The translations under genes were made by a program, and so were the position numbers. This document shows positions 25,710 through 34,585 of a stretch of DNA of 34,673 nt, in pieces (positions within the stretch are counted from its first letter, which is position 1; every line of letters begins with the position of its first letter). Source of the stretch: Hyphomicrobiales bacterium (GTDB taxonomy: Bacteria; Pseudomonadota; Alphaproteobacteria; Rhizobiales; Methyloligellaceae). Location of the stretch: contig PLBV01000107.1 in the NCBI GenBank assembly GCA_003135455.1, positions 1,796 through 36,468 on the forward strand. Reading direction: 5' to 3'. A model generated the notes under the pieces. The model was given only the letters and a program-made list of their open reading frames with translations, made no database searches and had not been told where the DNA came from.

Positions 25710-27077
25710 TTAACCCGGCGCGGGCTTGGCCTCGGCGTTTACCGGCTTGCCGACGATGGTGGTGATCAGGCGGTCGGCCTCGATCAGCCGTCCGGCGATC
25801 CGCTTGGTGTCGTCAAGGCTCAACGCCTCGATGCCGGCATTGCGTTTATCGATGTAATCAATGCCGAGATCCTCGATCTGGATCCACAACAGCTGGTTGG
25901 CGATGGCGTTGCTCGATTCGAAGCGGAGCGCATAGGCGCCGGTCAGATAGCTCTTGGCGCTCTCAAGCTCCTCGGCGGTCGGTCCCTCTTCCGCCAGCCG
26001 CTTCAGCTCGCTCTCGATCACCTGTAAGGACCGCCCGACCTCCTCGTTCTTGGTCGCCACGCTACCCACGAACACCGCGCCATGCTCGTAAGGATAGAGA
26101 TTGGAGGAGACCGAATAAGCGAGGCCACGCTTCTCGCGCACCTCCTCCATCAGCCGCGAGGAGAAGCCGCCGCCGCCGATGATGTAGTTGAGCACATAGG
26201 TGCCGATGAAGTCCGCATCCTTGCGCGGGAAAGCGCGATGGCCGAACTGCGCCACCGATTGCGGCACGTCCATGCGGATGATCTCGCGCTGAGGGCCGAG
26301 CGGCGGCTTGGCATCGGGGACGGGGGCGAGCGAGGATTTGGCCGGCAGGCCGCCGAACACATGGTCGAGCAGGCCTCCGAGGGTCTTGGCGTCGATGTCG
26401 CCGACCACCGAGATGAGCAGCTTGTCGCGGCCATAGACGCGTCTGACATAGTCCTTGATGTCGGTGGGGGCGATGGAGGCGATGGCATCCCATGTGCCCT
26501 TGATCGGTCTTCCGTAAGGGTGGCCGTCGAAGGCGAGCTTGTCCCAGGCGAGCGCCGCCACCGTCTCGGGATCGTTCTCATCGAACGTCAGCCCGGCCAG
26601 GATCTGCGCCTTGACCCGCTCGATGGCGTCGGCATCGAATCGCGGCGCGGTGAGCGCCTGGCGCAGCAGGTCGAAGGCCGCGTCCCTATTGGCGGTCAGC
26701 GTCTGCACGGTGCCGAGCATCACGTCGCGGCCGGCGTCGAAGTCGATGCGGGTGGCGAGCTCCTGCAGCCGCTCCTGGAAGGCGATCGAATCCAGCTCGC
26801 CGGCGCCCTCGTCCATCATGCCGGACACGAAATAAGCGAGCCCATCCTTGCCGGCGGGGTCCTGGGACGCGCCGCCGCGAAAGGCGAAACGCAGGGCGAT
26901 CAGAGGATTGGCGTGGCTCTCGACGAGCCATGCTTCGATCCCGCCGCGGCTCGTGACGCGCTGTATGTCCATGGCCTCAGATGGTGTTGCGGCGGACGCG
27001 CCAAGGAGAAGAGCTGCGACCGGGCCATGCTTTAAGCCAAGCCGCAACAGGACGGGCCACAGCCGGGGTCTCCCCAT
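25710..27077 (-). CDS. M16-family protein without the zinc motif (probable inactive partner)
   Basis: Exported pitrilysin-family protein of 455 residues with an N-terminal signal peptide (hydrophobic 18-30). The place where M16 peptidases carry HXXEH reads GLAYFVSGMMDEGAG here, so the zinc ligands are gone. The R/Y substrate-binding signature of the second domain is kept (EKRGLAYSVSSNLYPY), together with GGGGFSSRLMEEVREK. This is the pattern of two-gene M16B systems, in which one subunit supplies zinc and the other R/Y. The upstream gene at 27086 has the HXXEH, and the two are 8 bp apart. A heterodimeric periplasmic peptidase is therefore likely; its substrate is unknown. Confidence 0.92.
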   Translation of the reverse strand: MGRPRLWPVLLRLGLKHGPVAALLLGASAATPSEAMDIQRVTSRGGIEAWLVESHANPLIALRFAFRGGASQDPAGKDGLAYFVSGMMDEGAGELDSIAFQERLQELATRIDFDAGRDVMLGTVQTLTANRDAAFDLLRQALTAPRFDADAIERVKAQILAGLTFDENDPETVAALAWDKLAFDGHPYGRPIKGTWDAIASIAPTDIKDYVRRVYGRDKLLISVVGDIDAKTLGGLLDHVFGGLPAKSSLAPVPDAKPPLGPQREIIRMDVPQSVAQFGHRAFPRKDADFIGTYVLNYIIGGGGFSSRLMEEVREKRGLAYSVSSNLYPYEHGAVFVGSVATKNEEVGRSLQVIESELKRLAEEGPTAEELESAKSYLTGAYALRFESSNAIANQLLWIQIEDLGIDYIDKRNAGIEALSLDDTKRIAGRLIEADRLITTIVGKPVNAEAKPAPG

Positions 27078-27085
27078 GGGGCCCT

Positions 27086-28540
27086 CTAGGACTTGCCGGA
27101 ACTTGGCGCATGGGCCGGGGGTTCATCGATGCCTGGCGCTTCCATGCCTGTGGTGTGCTCGGGCGTGGGCACGAGGATGCCGGTGACGGAATTCTTCTCC
27201 ACCAGATATTTTTGCGCGACCTTATGGATGTCCTCCACGGTCACCTTCTTGAGCCGCTCGGGCCAGGCCTCCACGTCCTCGACGCTCATGCCGGTGGCGA
27301 GCCGCCAGCCATAATGACGCGCCATGCGCGACTGGCTGTCGGAGGTGTAGACGAACTCGGCGAGATAGGCGCTGCGCGCGCGGTCGAGCTCGGGTTCCGT
27401 CACCCCGCCCTCGCGGAGCTCAGCAACGACCCCGTCGACCGCCCGGTCGAGCGCCTCGGCCGAGACGCCCTCGGCGGCGATAGCGTAAAGCGCGATCCGG
27501 CCCGCATCGAGGCCCGAATCGGAATACCAGCCGCCGGCGCTCGCCGCCGTCTTCGCCTCGATGACCATGCGCTTATAGAGCCGGCTCACCGGGCCAGAGG
27601 CGGCGATCCGCATGAGCAGATCGAGCGCCTCGGCCTCGCCAGGCTGAGCTGAAGCATAGCTCGGGGCGAGATAATAGCGCTGCACCGTGGTGCGCCCGGC
27701 GCGGGGGTCCGTAAGCTCGACCTTGACCGGCGCATAATGCTCAGGCTCCTGCGGCCTCAACCGGCCATTCAGCGACGGGTTGGGCGCAAGCTTGCCGAAA
27801 GTGTCCTCGGCGAGCTTCCGCACCGCCTCGGGCTCGACGTCGCCCGCCACGATGAGAAGCGCGTTGTTGGGCGCGTAGAAGCGCTTGTAGAAGAGAAGCG
27901 CGTCCTCACGGTTGAGCCGGCTGATCTCGTGCTCCCAGCCGATGATGGGGATGCCGTAAGGATGGCTCTCATACAGCGCCGCCATCATCTGCTCCTGCAG
28001 GATGCTGCCCGGATCGTTGTCGACGCGGGAGCGGCGCTCCTCCAGGATCACATTCCGCTCCATCGCCACGTCCTCCTCGGAGAGGCGGAGATTGGCCATG
28101 CGATCGGCCTCCATGGCCATGATGGTGGAGAGCCGGTCCTTGGCCACGCGCTGGAAATAGGCGGTGACGTCGTGGTTGGTGAAGGCGTTGTCCTCGCCGC
28201 CGTTCCTGGCGATGATCTTGGAGAACTGGCCGGGCGGGATCTGATCGGTGCCCTTGAACATCAGATGCTCGAGGAAATGGGCGATGCCGGAGGAGCCGCG
28301 CGGCTCGTCGGCGGCGCCCACCCGGTACCAGACCATCTGCGTCACCACGGGGGCGCGGTGGTCGGGGATGACGACGAGCTGAAGGCCGTTGGGGAGCCTG
28401 AACTCGCTCACCCGCTGCGAGGCGTAAGCGCCGTCTACGACCACGGCGACGGCCATGGAGGCAAGGCTGAGGCAGGCAATGAGCAGGCCCGCTCGGCTAG
28501 CGAGCGCGCCAGCAAGCTGATCGAAAATCGACATCACCAT
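27086..28540 (-). CDS. M16-family zinc metallopeptidase (catalytic partner)
   Basis: Exported insulinase-like peptidase, 484 residues from the ATG at 28540 (AGGCGA about 9 bases upstream; ATG at 28534 also possible). A long signal peptide or membrane anchor covers about 17-38. The inverted zinc motif HFLEH is at 88-92 in GIAHFLEHLMFKGT, with the downstream acidic ligand region NVILEERRSRVDNDP. The tail is low-complexity and Pro-rich (EPPAHAPSSGKS). It is translationally close to the HXXEH-less partner 8 bp downstream. The lspA-lipoprotein-M16-M16 order recurs in alphaproteobacteria, pointing to an envelope function. Confidence 0.94.
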   Translation of the reverse strand: MVMSIFDQLAGALASRAGLLIACLSLASMAVAVVVDGAYASQRVSEFRLPNGLQLVVIPDHRAPVVTQMVWYRVGAADEPRGSSGIAHFLEHLMFKGTDQIPPGQFSKIIARNGGEDNAFTNHDVTAYFQRVAKDRLSTIMAMEADRMANLRLSEEDVAMERNVILEERRSRVDNDPGSILQEQMMAALYESHPYGIPIIGWEHEISRLNREDALLFYKRFYAPNNALLIVAGDVEPEAVRKLAEDTFGKLAPNPSLNGRLRPQEPEHYAPVKVELTDPRAGRTTVQRYYLAPSYASAQPGEAEALDLLMRIAASGPVSRLYKRMVIEAKTAASAGGWYSDSGLDAGRIALYAIAAEGVSAEALDRAVDGVVAELREGGVTEPELDRARSAYLAEFVYTSDSQSRMARHYGWRLATGMSVEDVEAWPERLKKVTVEDIHKVAQKYLVEKNSVTGILVPTPEHTTGMEAPGIDEPPAHAPSSGKS

Positions 28541-28686
28541 GGACTGTCGCCTGGGGTGGGTGGGCCATTCGCAGGCCCTGTTTGTCAGGGGCTTGCAGGG
28601 GCAGAGTAGCCCCACATTTCAGGCCTTGCGTCCGGTTTTTCAAGCCAAATCGGTGGCGGTCCGGGGCATGCGCGAAGGGCAGCCCG

Positions 28687-29364
28687 CTAATTGCCCGACT
28701 GCCCGGACATCGTCTTATAGCTGTCAGGCGCCGCGGGGTGGAACGGGTCGTCGTCCGGCGACGCTTTCGGGGGCTCGATAATCGGCTGGTTCAAGGGCTT
28801 CGGCCCGCCATTGGCGGCAAGGGCGCGCGCCTCGCGCGCTTTGTCCTCGGGCGTCTTGTCGGAGGGATCGGGCTCCGGCACGGCGGCCACCTCAGCCTCG
28901 TCAGACTTTTTCTTCCTGCCAAACACCTTGTCGAGCAAGGTCGGCTTGCCGGCATAAGGATTTTCCGGATCGAGCGCGGCGTCCTCCTTCTTGGCCTGGG
29001 CCTCCTTGGCGACGGCAACACGTTTCCGCTCTTTATCGGTGTCGGTGGGCCAGTCCCCATTTGCGGCATAGACGGGCGGCTCACCGGGCGGGGGCAGCGC
29101 CTTGGTATCGGGCGGCAGCACGAGCGGCGGCCGCTCGGCCATCTTCACGTCTTTCTCGGTGCCGCCGCCGGAGAGGCCGGCATAGTCGAAGACCTTGCCC
29201 TTGAACTCGATGCCGCCGCAGCCGCCAAGGGCAAGCGTGGCACCAAGCGCCGCCGCAAACCCGAGGCCCAAAGCGAGCCGATCGGATCTGAGCTTGCCGG
29301 ATGTGGCTTGGAACCGCCCCACTCTTCCCCCTCGACGTCCGAGAAACGGCGGACTTGTTAGCAT
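28687..29364 (-). CDS. Outer-membrane lipoprotein, DUF3035/BamF-like
   Basis: Predicted lipoprotein of 225 residues. The lipobox LGGC places the lipidated Cys at residue 49 when counted from the ATG at 29364. That ATG sits one base after the lspA stop (TAAGATG), suggesting coupling, but gives a long leader; a GTG at 29322 preceded by GAGGGGG would give a more usual one. The mature protein has the ERPPLVLPPDTKALPPPGEP segment, similar to the PLVVPPD..LPPP stretch of DUF3035 (BamF) lipoproteins of the alphaproteobacterial BAM complex, then a Lys/Glu/Asp-rich, probably unstructured remainder (KKEDAALDPENPYAGKPTLL, GRKKKSDEAEV). Lipoprotein status is firm. The BamF link rests on one short motif plus the conserved position after lspA, so it is tentative. 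Confidence 0.75.
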   Translation of the reverse strand: MLTSPPFLGRRGGRVGRFQATSGKLRSDRLALGLGFAAALGATLALGGCGGIEFKGKVFDYAGLSGGGTEKDVKMAERPPLVLPPDTKALPPPGEPPVYAANGDWPTDTDKERKRVAVAKEAQAKKEDAALDPENPYAGKPTLLDKVFGRKKKSDEAEVAAVPEPDPSDKTPEDKAREARALAANGGPKPLNQPIIEPPKASPDDDPFHPAAPDSYKTMSGQSGN

Positions 29365-29365
29365 C

Positions 29366-29965
29366 TTAGAAGGTTTTAAGACCTTTTTGTGGCTCCCCCA
29401 ACAGGGACTCATACAGAAGTCCCACCACGCCGGCAACAATGGCCGTGTCGGCGATATTGAAGACGTACCACTCAAAGCCCGCGGCATGGAAAGAGAAGAA
29501 GTCGGCCACGGCCCCATAGACGATCCGGTCGATGGCGTTGCCGATGGCCCCGCCAATGATGAGACCGATGGAGGCGGCGACGAGCTTGGAGGTGATGCGA
29601 GCAAGCCAGAGGGTGAGCCCGACCGAAACCCCCAAGGCAAATAGGATCAGACCGAAGCGGCCGATGGTGTTGTGCTGCTGTAAGAGCCCATAGCTGATGC
29701 CCTCGTTCCAAACGAGCACCAAGTCGAGGAAGGACGTGAGCTTCACGGTCCCCTTGGCGCCGATATCGTAGATATAGAGCATCCAGGCCTTGTGGGCCTG
29801 GTCGGCCAAGAGCACCAGCGCCGCGATCCCGAGCCCGAAGGGCGAGAGCGGTCCCCACAGCCGATGCCGGGGCAAAGCATCGGCCTCCTGCGGGGACACC
29901 TTGCCTCCAGGCGGAGGGACCGCATCGGTCCGCCGGCGGCGGGGCTCTGAAGGATCACTGGTCAT
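29366..29965 (-). CDS. lspA: Lipoprotein signal peptidase (signal peptidase II)
   Basis: Inner-membrane aspartyl protease that cleaves prolipoprotein signal peptides, including presumably that of the next gene. The product has 199 residues from the ATG at 29965, preceded by GGGAGG. Four hydrophobic helices are visible. The catalytic dyad is D155 (GAVADF) and D173 (FNIADTAI), with GGAIGNAIDR before it. An N-terminal hydrophilic extension of about 40 residues (Arg/Pro-rich) precedes the first helix, longer than in E. coli LspA. Its ribosome binding site lies within a stable hairpin (29973-30001). It follows ileS by 66 bp, the classic ileS-lspA order. Confidence 0.95.
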   Translation of the reverse strand: MTSDPSEPRRRRTDAVPPPGGKVSPQEADALPRHRLWGPLSPFGLGIAALVLLADQAHKAWMLYIYDIGAKGTVKLTSFLDLVLVWNEGISYGLLQQHNTIGRFGLILFALGVSVGLTLWLARITSKLVAASIGLIIGGAIGNAIDRIVYGAVADFFSFHAAGFEWYVFNIADTAIVAGVVGLLYESLLGEPQKGLKTF

Positions 29966-29972
29966 GATGCGA

Positions 29973-30001
29973 CCTCCCTCCCCCCGCAAAGGGGAGGGAG
30001 G
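29973..30001 (-). promoter_or_regulatory. Hairpin covering the lspA ribosome binding site
   Basis: A perfect 11-bp GC-rich stem: CCTCCCTCCCC (29973-29983) against GGGGAGGGAGG (29991-30001), with a 7-nt loop. Read on the minus strand, the arm nearer the lspA ATG (29965) is GGGGAGGGAGG, the lspA Shine-Dalgarno itself, about 7 bases before the start codon, is part of this arm. Folding would hide it. It could also act as a partial terminator after ileS, although there is no U run. Confidence 0.6.
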
Positions 30002-30031
30002 ACTGATCGCGGTGCATGACCATGCGGCGCA

Positions 30032-33000
30032 TCATTCTGCTGCAGGCGTGAGAAGGCGCGCATCGAACTGGCGGACCGCATCGGCGTCGCGGGGGGAGAG
30101 ATCGGGGAATTCGGGATCGGCGCCGACCTCCTCCAGGATCTTCCAGGAGCGGGCACACTTCTTGCCCTTGGCCCGCTCGAACACCACCGCCACGCCCGGC
30201 ACCTCGTCGAGCCGGAAGGCGTCTTCCGGACCACCGCCGCTTAGAACCTGCACCCCGCTGGTGATGGCGATCTCGGCGAGATCGATGCCCGCAAGCGCTC
30301 CGCGAAGCTCCTTGTCGGTAATATAGACCTTGGGCGCGGCTTCGAGGCTCGAGCCGATGCGGCGCTCTTTGCGCTCGATCTCCAGCGCGCCCGTAACCAC
30401 GCGCCGCACCGACCGCACCTTCCGCCATTTCTCGGCGAGCGCCTCGTCACGCCAGGAGGCCGGGATGGCCGGGAACTGGCGGAGGTGCACGGACGCCCTG
30501 TCATCGGGGAAGCGGGTGAGCCACGCCTCCTCCATGGTGAAGCAGAGCATGGGCGCGAGCCAGGCGGTGAGCGCTCCGAACACCGCATCGAGCACGGTGA
30601 GCGAGGCACGCCGTATCTTGCTGTCGTAAGGATCACAATAAAGCGCGTCCTTGCGGATGTCGAAATAAAAGGCCGACAGATCGTTGACACAGAAATTGAA
30701 CAGCGCGTGGAAGATGCGCTTGAAGTCGAAGGCGTCGTAGCCGGCGCGCACGATTAGATCGAGCTCGGCGAGGCGCGAGAGCATGTAGCGCTCGAGCTCG
30801 GACATCGCGTCATGCGGCACGGCGAGGCCCGGCTCGTCATGGGCGAGACTGCCGAGCAGGAAGCGGAGCGTGTTCCTGAGCTTGCGGTACGACTCCACAT
30901 TCGCCTTGACGATGTCGGGCCCGATGCGGAGGTCCTCGGCGTAGTCGGAGCTCATCGCCCAGAGCCTGAGGATCTCGGCGCCGGACTGCTTGATTACGTC
31001 CTGGGGTGCCACCACGTTGCCGAAGGACTTCGACATCTTGCGCCCGTCCCCGTCGACGACGAAGCCGTGAGTGAGCACGGCATCGTAGGGTGCGCGGCCA
31101 CGCGTGCCGCAAGACTCTAAGAGCGAGGACTGAAACCAGCCGCGATGCTGGTCGGAGCCTTCCAGATAGAGCGAGGCCGGCCATTTCAGGTCCGGGCGCT
31201 GCTCGAGCACGAAGGCGTGGGTCGAGCCAGAGTCGAACCAGACGTCGAGGATGTCGTCGACCTTCTCCCAATCGTCGGGGCCCTCGACCAGGCCGTCGAG
31301 GAAGCGTTCCTTGGCATTAGGCTTGAACCAGGCGTCGGCGCCCTCCTCGGCGAAGGCGTCGACGATGCGCTCGACCAGCTCGGCCGAGCCATTGAGCTCG
31401 CGGCTGGGGATGACCCCGCCCTTCTCCTTATGGCGGAACACGGTGATGGGAACGCCCCAGGCACGCTGGCGCGACACCACCCAGTCGGGGCGCGTCTCGA
31501 CCATGCCGCGGATGCGGTTCTCCCCCTGCGGTGGGACCCAACGGGTGTCTCTGATGGCTTGCAGCGCGTAATCGCGTAAGCTATCGCCCGCGCCACCCTC
31601 GATCGGGGCGTCCATGCCGATGAACCATTGCGGCGTATTGCGGAAGATCACCGGCTTCTTCGACCGCCAGGAATGGGGATAGTCGTGCTTGTGGCGGGCG
31701 CGGGCGAGAAGCGCGTTCGCCTTGATCAGCTCCTGGATCACCGCCTCGTTGGCATCGCCGAACTTGCCGTTGTCATCGATGACACGCTTGCCTTCGAAGC
31801 CAGGTGCTTCGTTGGTGAAGAAGCCGTCGGCGTCGACGGTGAAGGGGATCGTCGTGTCGATGCCGCGCTCTTCGAGTGCGGCGCGATTGTCTTCCCAGAC
31901 CTCGAAGTCTTCGGTGCCGTGGCCGGGAGCGGTGTGTACGAAGCCGGTGCCGGTTTCCTCGGTCACGTGCTCGCCGTCCAGGAGCGGTATTTGAAACTCG
32001 TAACCGGAATTGAATTTCGCAAGCGGGTGTGAGCAAACAATCTTCGAAAGCTCAACCGAATGCACCTCGCCAAGGCGCGTGGCCGACACCCGCGCCTGCC
32101 GAACAATATCCTCGGCGAGCCTGTCCGCTAGGATCAGCCTGTCGCCCTTCTTTGCCCAGTTATCGTCGGGCGCATCCGTCACTTCGTAGATGCCGTAACT
32201 GATCTTGGAGGAAAATGAGATCGCGCGATTGCCTGGGATCGTCCAAGGGGTGGTCGTCCATATGACGAGTTCCTCGCCGTGCCAAGCCATCGCTCCGCCG
32301 GTGCGCAAGACAGGAAACTTCACATAGATCGCGGGGCTGGTGATCTCCTCATACTCCACCTCCGCCTCGGCGAGAGCGGTCTGCTCCACCACCGACCACA
32401 TCACGGGCTTGGAGCCCCGATAGAGCAGCCCGTTCATGGCGAACTTCATCAGCTCGCGCGCGATGGTCGCCTCGGCGTCGAAGCTCATGGTGGTGTAGGG
32501 ATGGGCCCAGTCGCCCTCGACCCCTAAGCGCTTGAACTCCTCGCGCTGCACCTCGATCCAGTGGGCGGCGAAGGCCCGGCACACTTCGCGGAACTCGTTG
32601 ATCGGCACCTCGTCCTTGTTCTGGCCGCGGGCGCGATAGTCCTCCTCGACCTTCCACTCGATGGGGAGCCCGTGGCAGTCCCAGCCCGGCACGTAGTTCG
32701 AGTCCTTGCCCATCATCTGTTGCGAGCGGGTGATCACGTCCTTGAGGATCTTGTTGAGCGCGTGCCCGATATGGAGATGGCCGTTGGCGTAAGGGGGCCC
32801 GTCATGCAGGATGAACTTCTCCCGCCCCATCGCCTCTTCGCGTAAGCGGTCATAGAGCTTCAGCCTCTCCCAGCGCTTCAGCAGCTCGGGCTCGCGCTCG
32901 GGCAGCCCCGCCTTCATGGGGAAGTCGGTCTTGGGCAGGAACAGCGTCGCGCTCCAGTCGCGGCCGGTCTGCGCAGGCTTGGCCTGAGCCTCCGCTTTAA

Positions 33001-33466
33001 CCTGAGGCTCGGGCGGCTTAGGCCGGGGGCCCTTGGGCCGGGGCTTTGCCGGGGCGTCTGGCTTCGCTGATCGCTTCGGAGGGGGCTTTCTCGCCGGTGC
33101 CTTCGCCGTGACCTGCTTCTTGGCTGGCGCCTTCGCCGCTGCCCGGCCTTTGGCTGCACCCTTGCGCTTTTCCGTGCGCGGCCGCGCCGGCGCGGATTTC
33201 GTCTTCGGCTTGGCCGCGGCCTTGGCAGGAGCTGGCTTGGCAGCCACCTTCGATCTCGTCTTGGCGACAGCTTTGGCTGCCGGCTTGGGCTTTGCCGACT
33301 TCGACCTTGCCGCGAGTTTTGCCGCAGCCTTCGGTTTCGTTACGGCCTTCGTTTTCGCTGCGGGTTTTGGCCCCTTCGACGCTGCCTTCCGCTTCGAAGC
33401 AGGCGCCGCTTGGCGGGTTGGTTTGGCGCGCGTAGCGGCCCGCTTGGTCTTGTTCTTCTTGCTCAT
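30032..33466 (-). CDS. ileS: Isoleucyl-tRNA synthetase with a long Lys/Ala/Pro-rich N-terminal extension
   Basis: Class I aminoacyl-tRNA synthetase that charges tRNA-Ile and edits valine. The ORF is 1144 residues, about 170-200 longer than usual. Residues 1 to about 168 are almost only K, A, P, R, S and T, like histone H1 tails; the enzyme proper begins near [19 protein letters not shown] is at 232-235 ([15 protein letters not shown]), the editing domain carries [13 protein letters not shown] and [12 protein letters not shown], and KMSKS is at 810-814. The extension is likely translated: its ATG at 33466 has a perfect AGGAGG 5 bases upstream. The C-terminal zinc module reads KCARSW...LSPRDADAV, so most zinc cysteines are replaced. 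It heads the ileS-lspA-lipoprotein-M16 run and follows ribF by 113 bp. Confidence 0.96.
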   Translation of the reverse strand: MSKKNKTKRAATRAKPTRQAAPASKRKAASKGPKPAAKTKAVTKPKAAAKLAARSKSAKPKPAAKAVAKTRSKVAAKPAPAKAAAKPKTKSAPARPRTEKRKGAAKGRAAAKAPAKKQVTAKAPARKPPPKRSAKPDAPAKPRPKGPRPKPPEPQVKAEAQAKPAQTGRDWSATLFLPKTDFPMKAGLPEREPELLKRWERLKLYDRLREEAMGREKFILHDGPPYANGHLHIGHALNKILKDVITRSQQMMGKDSNYVPGWDCHGLPIEWKVEEDYRARGQNKDEVPINEFREVCRAFAAHWIEVQREEFKRLGVEGDWAHPYTTMSFDAEATIARELMKFAMNGLLYRGSKPVMWSVVEQTALAEAEVEYEEITSPAIYVKFPVLRTGGAMAWHGEELVIWTTTPWTIPGNRAISFSSKISYGIYEVTDAPDDNWAKKGDRLILADRLAEDIVRQARVSATRLGEVHSVELSKIVCSHPLAKFNSGYEFQIPLLDGEHVTEETGTGFVHTAPGHGTEDFEVWEDNRAALEERGIDTTIPFTVDADGFFTNEAPGFEGKRVIDDNGKFGDANEAVIQELIKANALLARARHKHDYPHSWRSKKPVIFRNTPQWFIGMDAPIEGGAGDSLRDYALQAIRDTRWVPPQGENRIRGMVETRPDWVVSRQRAWGVPITVFRHKEKGGVIPSRELNGSAELVERIVDAFAEEGADAWFKPNAKERFLDGLVEGPDDWEKVDDILDVWFDSGSTHAFVLEQRPDLKWPASLYLEGSDQHRGWFQSSLLESCGTRGRAPYDAVLTHGFVVDGDGRKMSKSFGNVVAPQDVIKQSGAEILRLWAMSSDYAEDLRIGPDIVKANVESYRKLRNTLRFLLGSLAHDEPGLAVPHDAMSELERYMLSRLAELDLIVRAGYDAFDFKRIFHALFNFCVNDLSAFYFDIRKDALYCDPYDSKIRRASLTVLDAVFGALTAWLAPMLCFTMEEAWLTRFPDDRASVHLRQFPAIPASWRDEALAEKWRKVRSVRRVVTGALEIERKERRIGSSLEAAPKVYITDKELRGALAGIDLAEIAITSGVQVLSGGGPEDAFRLDEVPGVAVVFERAKGKKCARSWKILEEVGADPEFPDLSPRDADAVRQFDARLLTPAAE

Positions 33467-33579
33467 GGGTCCTCCTGGTTGGTGGCCGCGTCGTGGCGGG
33501 TTCTAGCAACGTCGCCCTCTACAATCCAGTGGCAGCCACGCGATCCGCGGGCGGCCGGCGCCCCAGCAGAGGCAAAGCG

Positions 33580-34566
33580 CTAGACCGCCTCGCGGGCAAG
33601 CGCGCGTCCTAACGGAAAGCGCCGCATGGGATCATCCCGCTCGATCGACGCGAGCACCGCGCGGGCGTGGTCGCAGTCCTTACTTATCTGCGCGGCAAGT
33701 TCATCGGCGCTGGCGAAGGTCTGGTCGGCGCGGAGCCGCGCGATGAGCTCGACCTCCACCTCCTCGCCATAAAGCTCGCCGGCGAAGTCGAGGAGATAGG
33801 CCTCGAGCATTGGCCGGCCCTGCCCAAAAGTCGGGCTCGCGCCGACATAGCCAGCGGCGTGGTAGCGGCGCCCGCGATGCTCCACGCGCATGGCGTAGAT
33901 GCCATGGGCCAGCTCCTGCCCCCTCTCGAGCGCGAGATTGAGGGTCGGAAAGCCGAGCCCCTTGCCGCGGCCGGCACCGCGCTCGACCCTGCCCTTGACG
34001 CGCCACCAATAGCCGAGCTGCTCGGCCGCCTCGGCCACCTCGCCGCGGCGGAGCTGCTCGCGCACCGTGCTCGACGAGAACGTGACGCCGCCTTCCGCCA
34101 CCGGCGCCACGACGTCCACGCCGAAACCGAGCGCACCCCCGAGCGCCGTAAGCTCGGCGGGCGTGCCGGTGCGGCCCTTGCCATAGGTAAAGTCATGACC
34201 CACCACGAGGTGGGCCGCGCCCAGCCCGCCCGCGATCACCTCGCGCGCGAAGGCCTCGGCGCTCAGCCCCGCAAGCTCGGGCTCGAAGGGAATGACGAAG
34301 GCCTGATCGAGGCCGAGCGCGGCAAGCAGCTCGAGCTTCATGGGCAGCGGCGTCAGCCGGAAGAAGGGCTGGCCGGGATCGAAGAACTCACGCGGATGCG
34401 GCTCGAAAAGGACGGCGCCGGCACGCCGCCCTTGCGCTCGAGCTGCGACTTGCGCCTGGCTCAAGACAGCCTGATGGCCGCGATGCACGCCGTCGAAATT
34501 GCCGATGGCCAGCACCGCGCCCCGCTGGGGCGCCGGCACGTCCCGCCAGAAGCGGACGACTTCCAT
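33580..34566 (-). CDS. ribF: Bifunctional riboflavin kinase / FAD synthetase
   Basis: Makes FMN from riboflavin and then FAD. The product is 328 residues from the ATG at 34566, with AAGGA about 9 bases upstream. The N-terminal nucleotidyltransferase domain carries GNFDGVHRGH (22-31), FEPHPREFF, VVGHDFTYGKGRTG and SSSTVREQLRRG (about 164-175). The C-terminal riboflavin kinase domain carries GRGKGLGFPTLNL (199-211, with the FPTxN motif) and the LLDFAGELYGEEVEVELIAR segment. The order ribF-ileS-lspA is widely conserved in proteobacteria. Confidence 0.95.
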   Translation of the reverse strand: MEVVRFWRDVPAPQRGAVLAIGNFDGVHRGHQAVLSQAQVAARAQGRRAGAVLFEPHPREFFDPGQPFFRLTPLPMKLELLAALGLDQAFVIPFEPELAGLSAEAFAREVIAGGLGAAHLVVGHDFTYGKGRTGTPAELTALGGALGFGVDVVAPVAEGGVTFSSSTVREQLRRGEVAEAAEQLGYWWRVKGRVERGAGRGKGLGFPTLNLALERGQELAHGIYAMRVEHRGRRYHAAGYVGASPTFGQGRPMLEAYLLDFAGELYGEEVEVELIARLRADQTFASADELAAQISKDCDHARAVLASIERDDPMRRFPLGRALAREAV

Positions 34567-34585
34567 CCTCGCATCCTTCAGCCCT

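Noticed and set aside
33033-33506. 157-codon hydrophobic Ala/Phe-rich frame opposite the IleS basic tail
   Set aside because: It is the complement of Lys/Ala codons (AAG read as CTT, GCC as GGC), which gives a false membrane-like protein; no ribosome binding site was seen.
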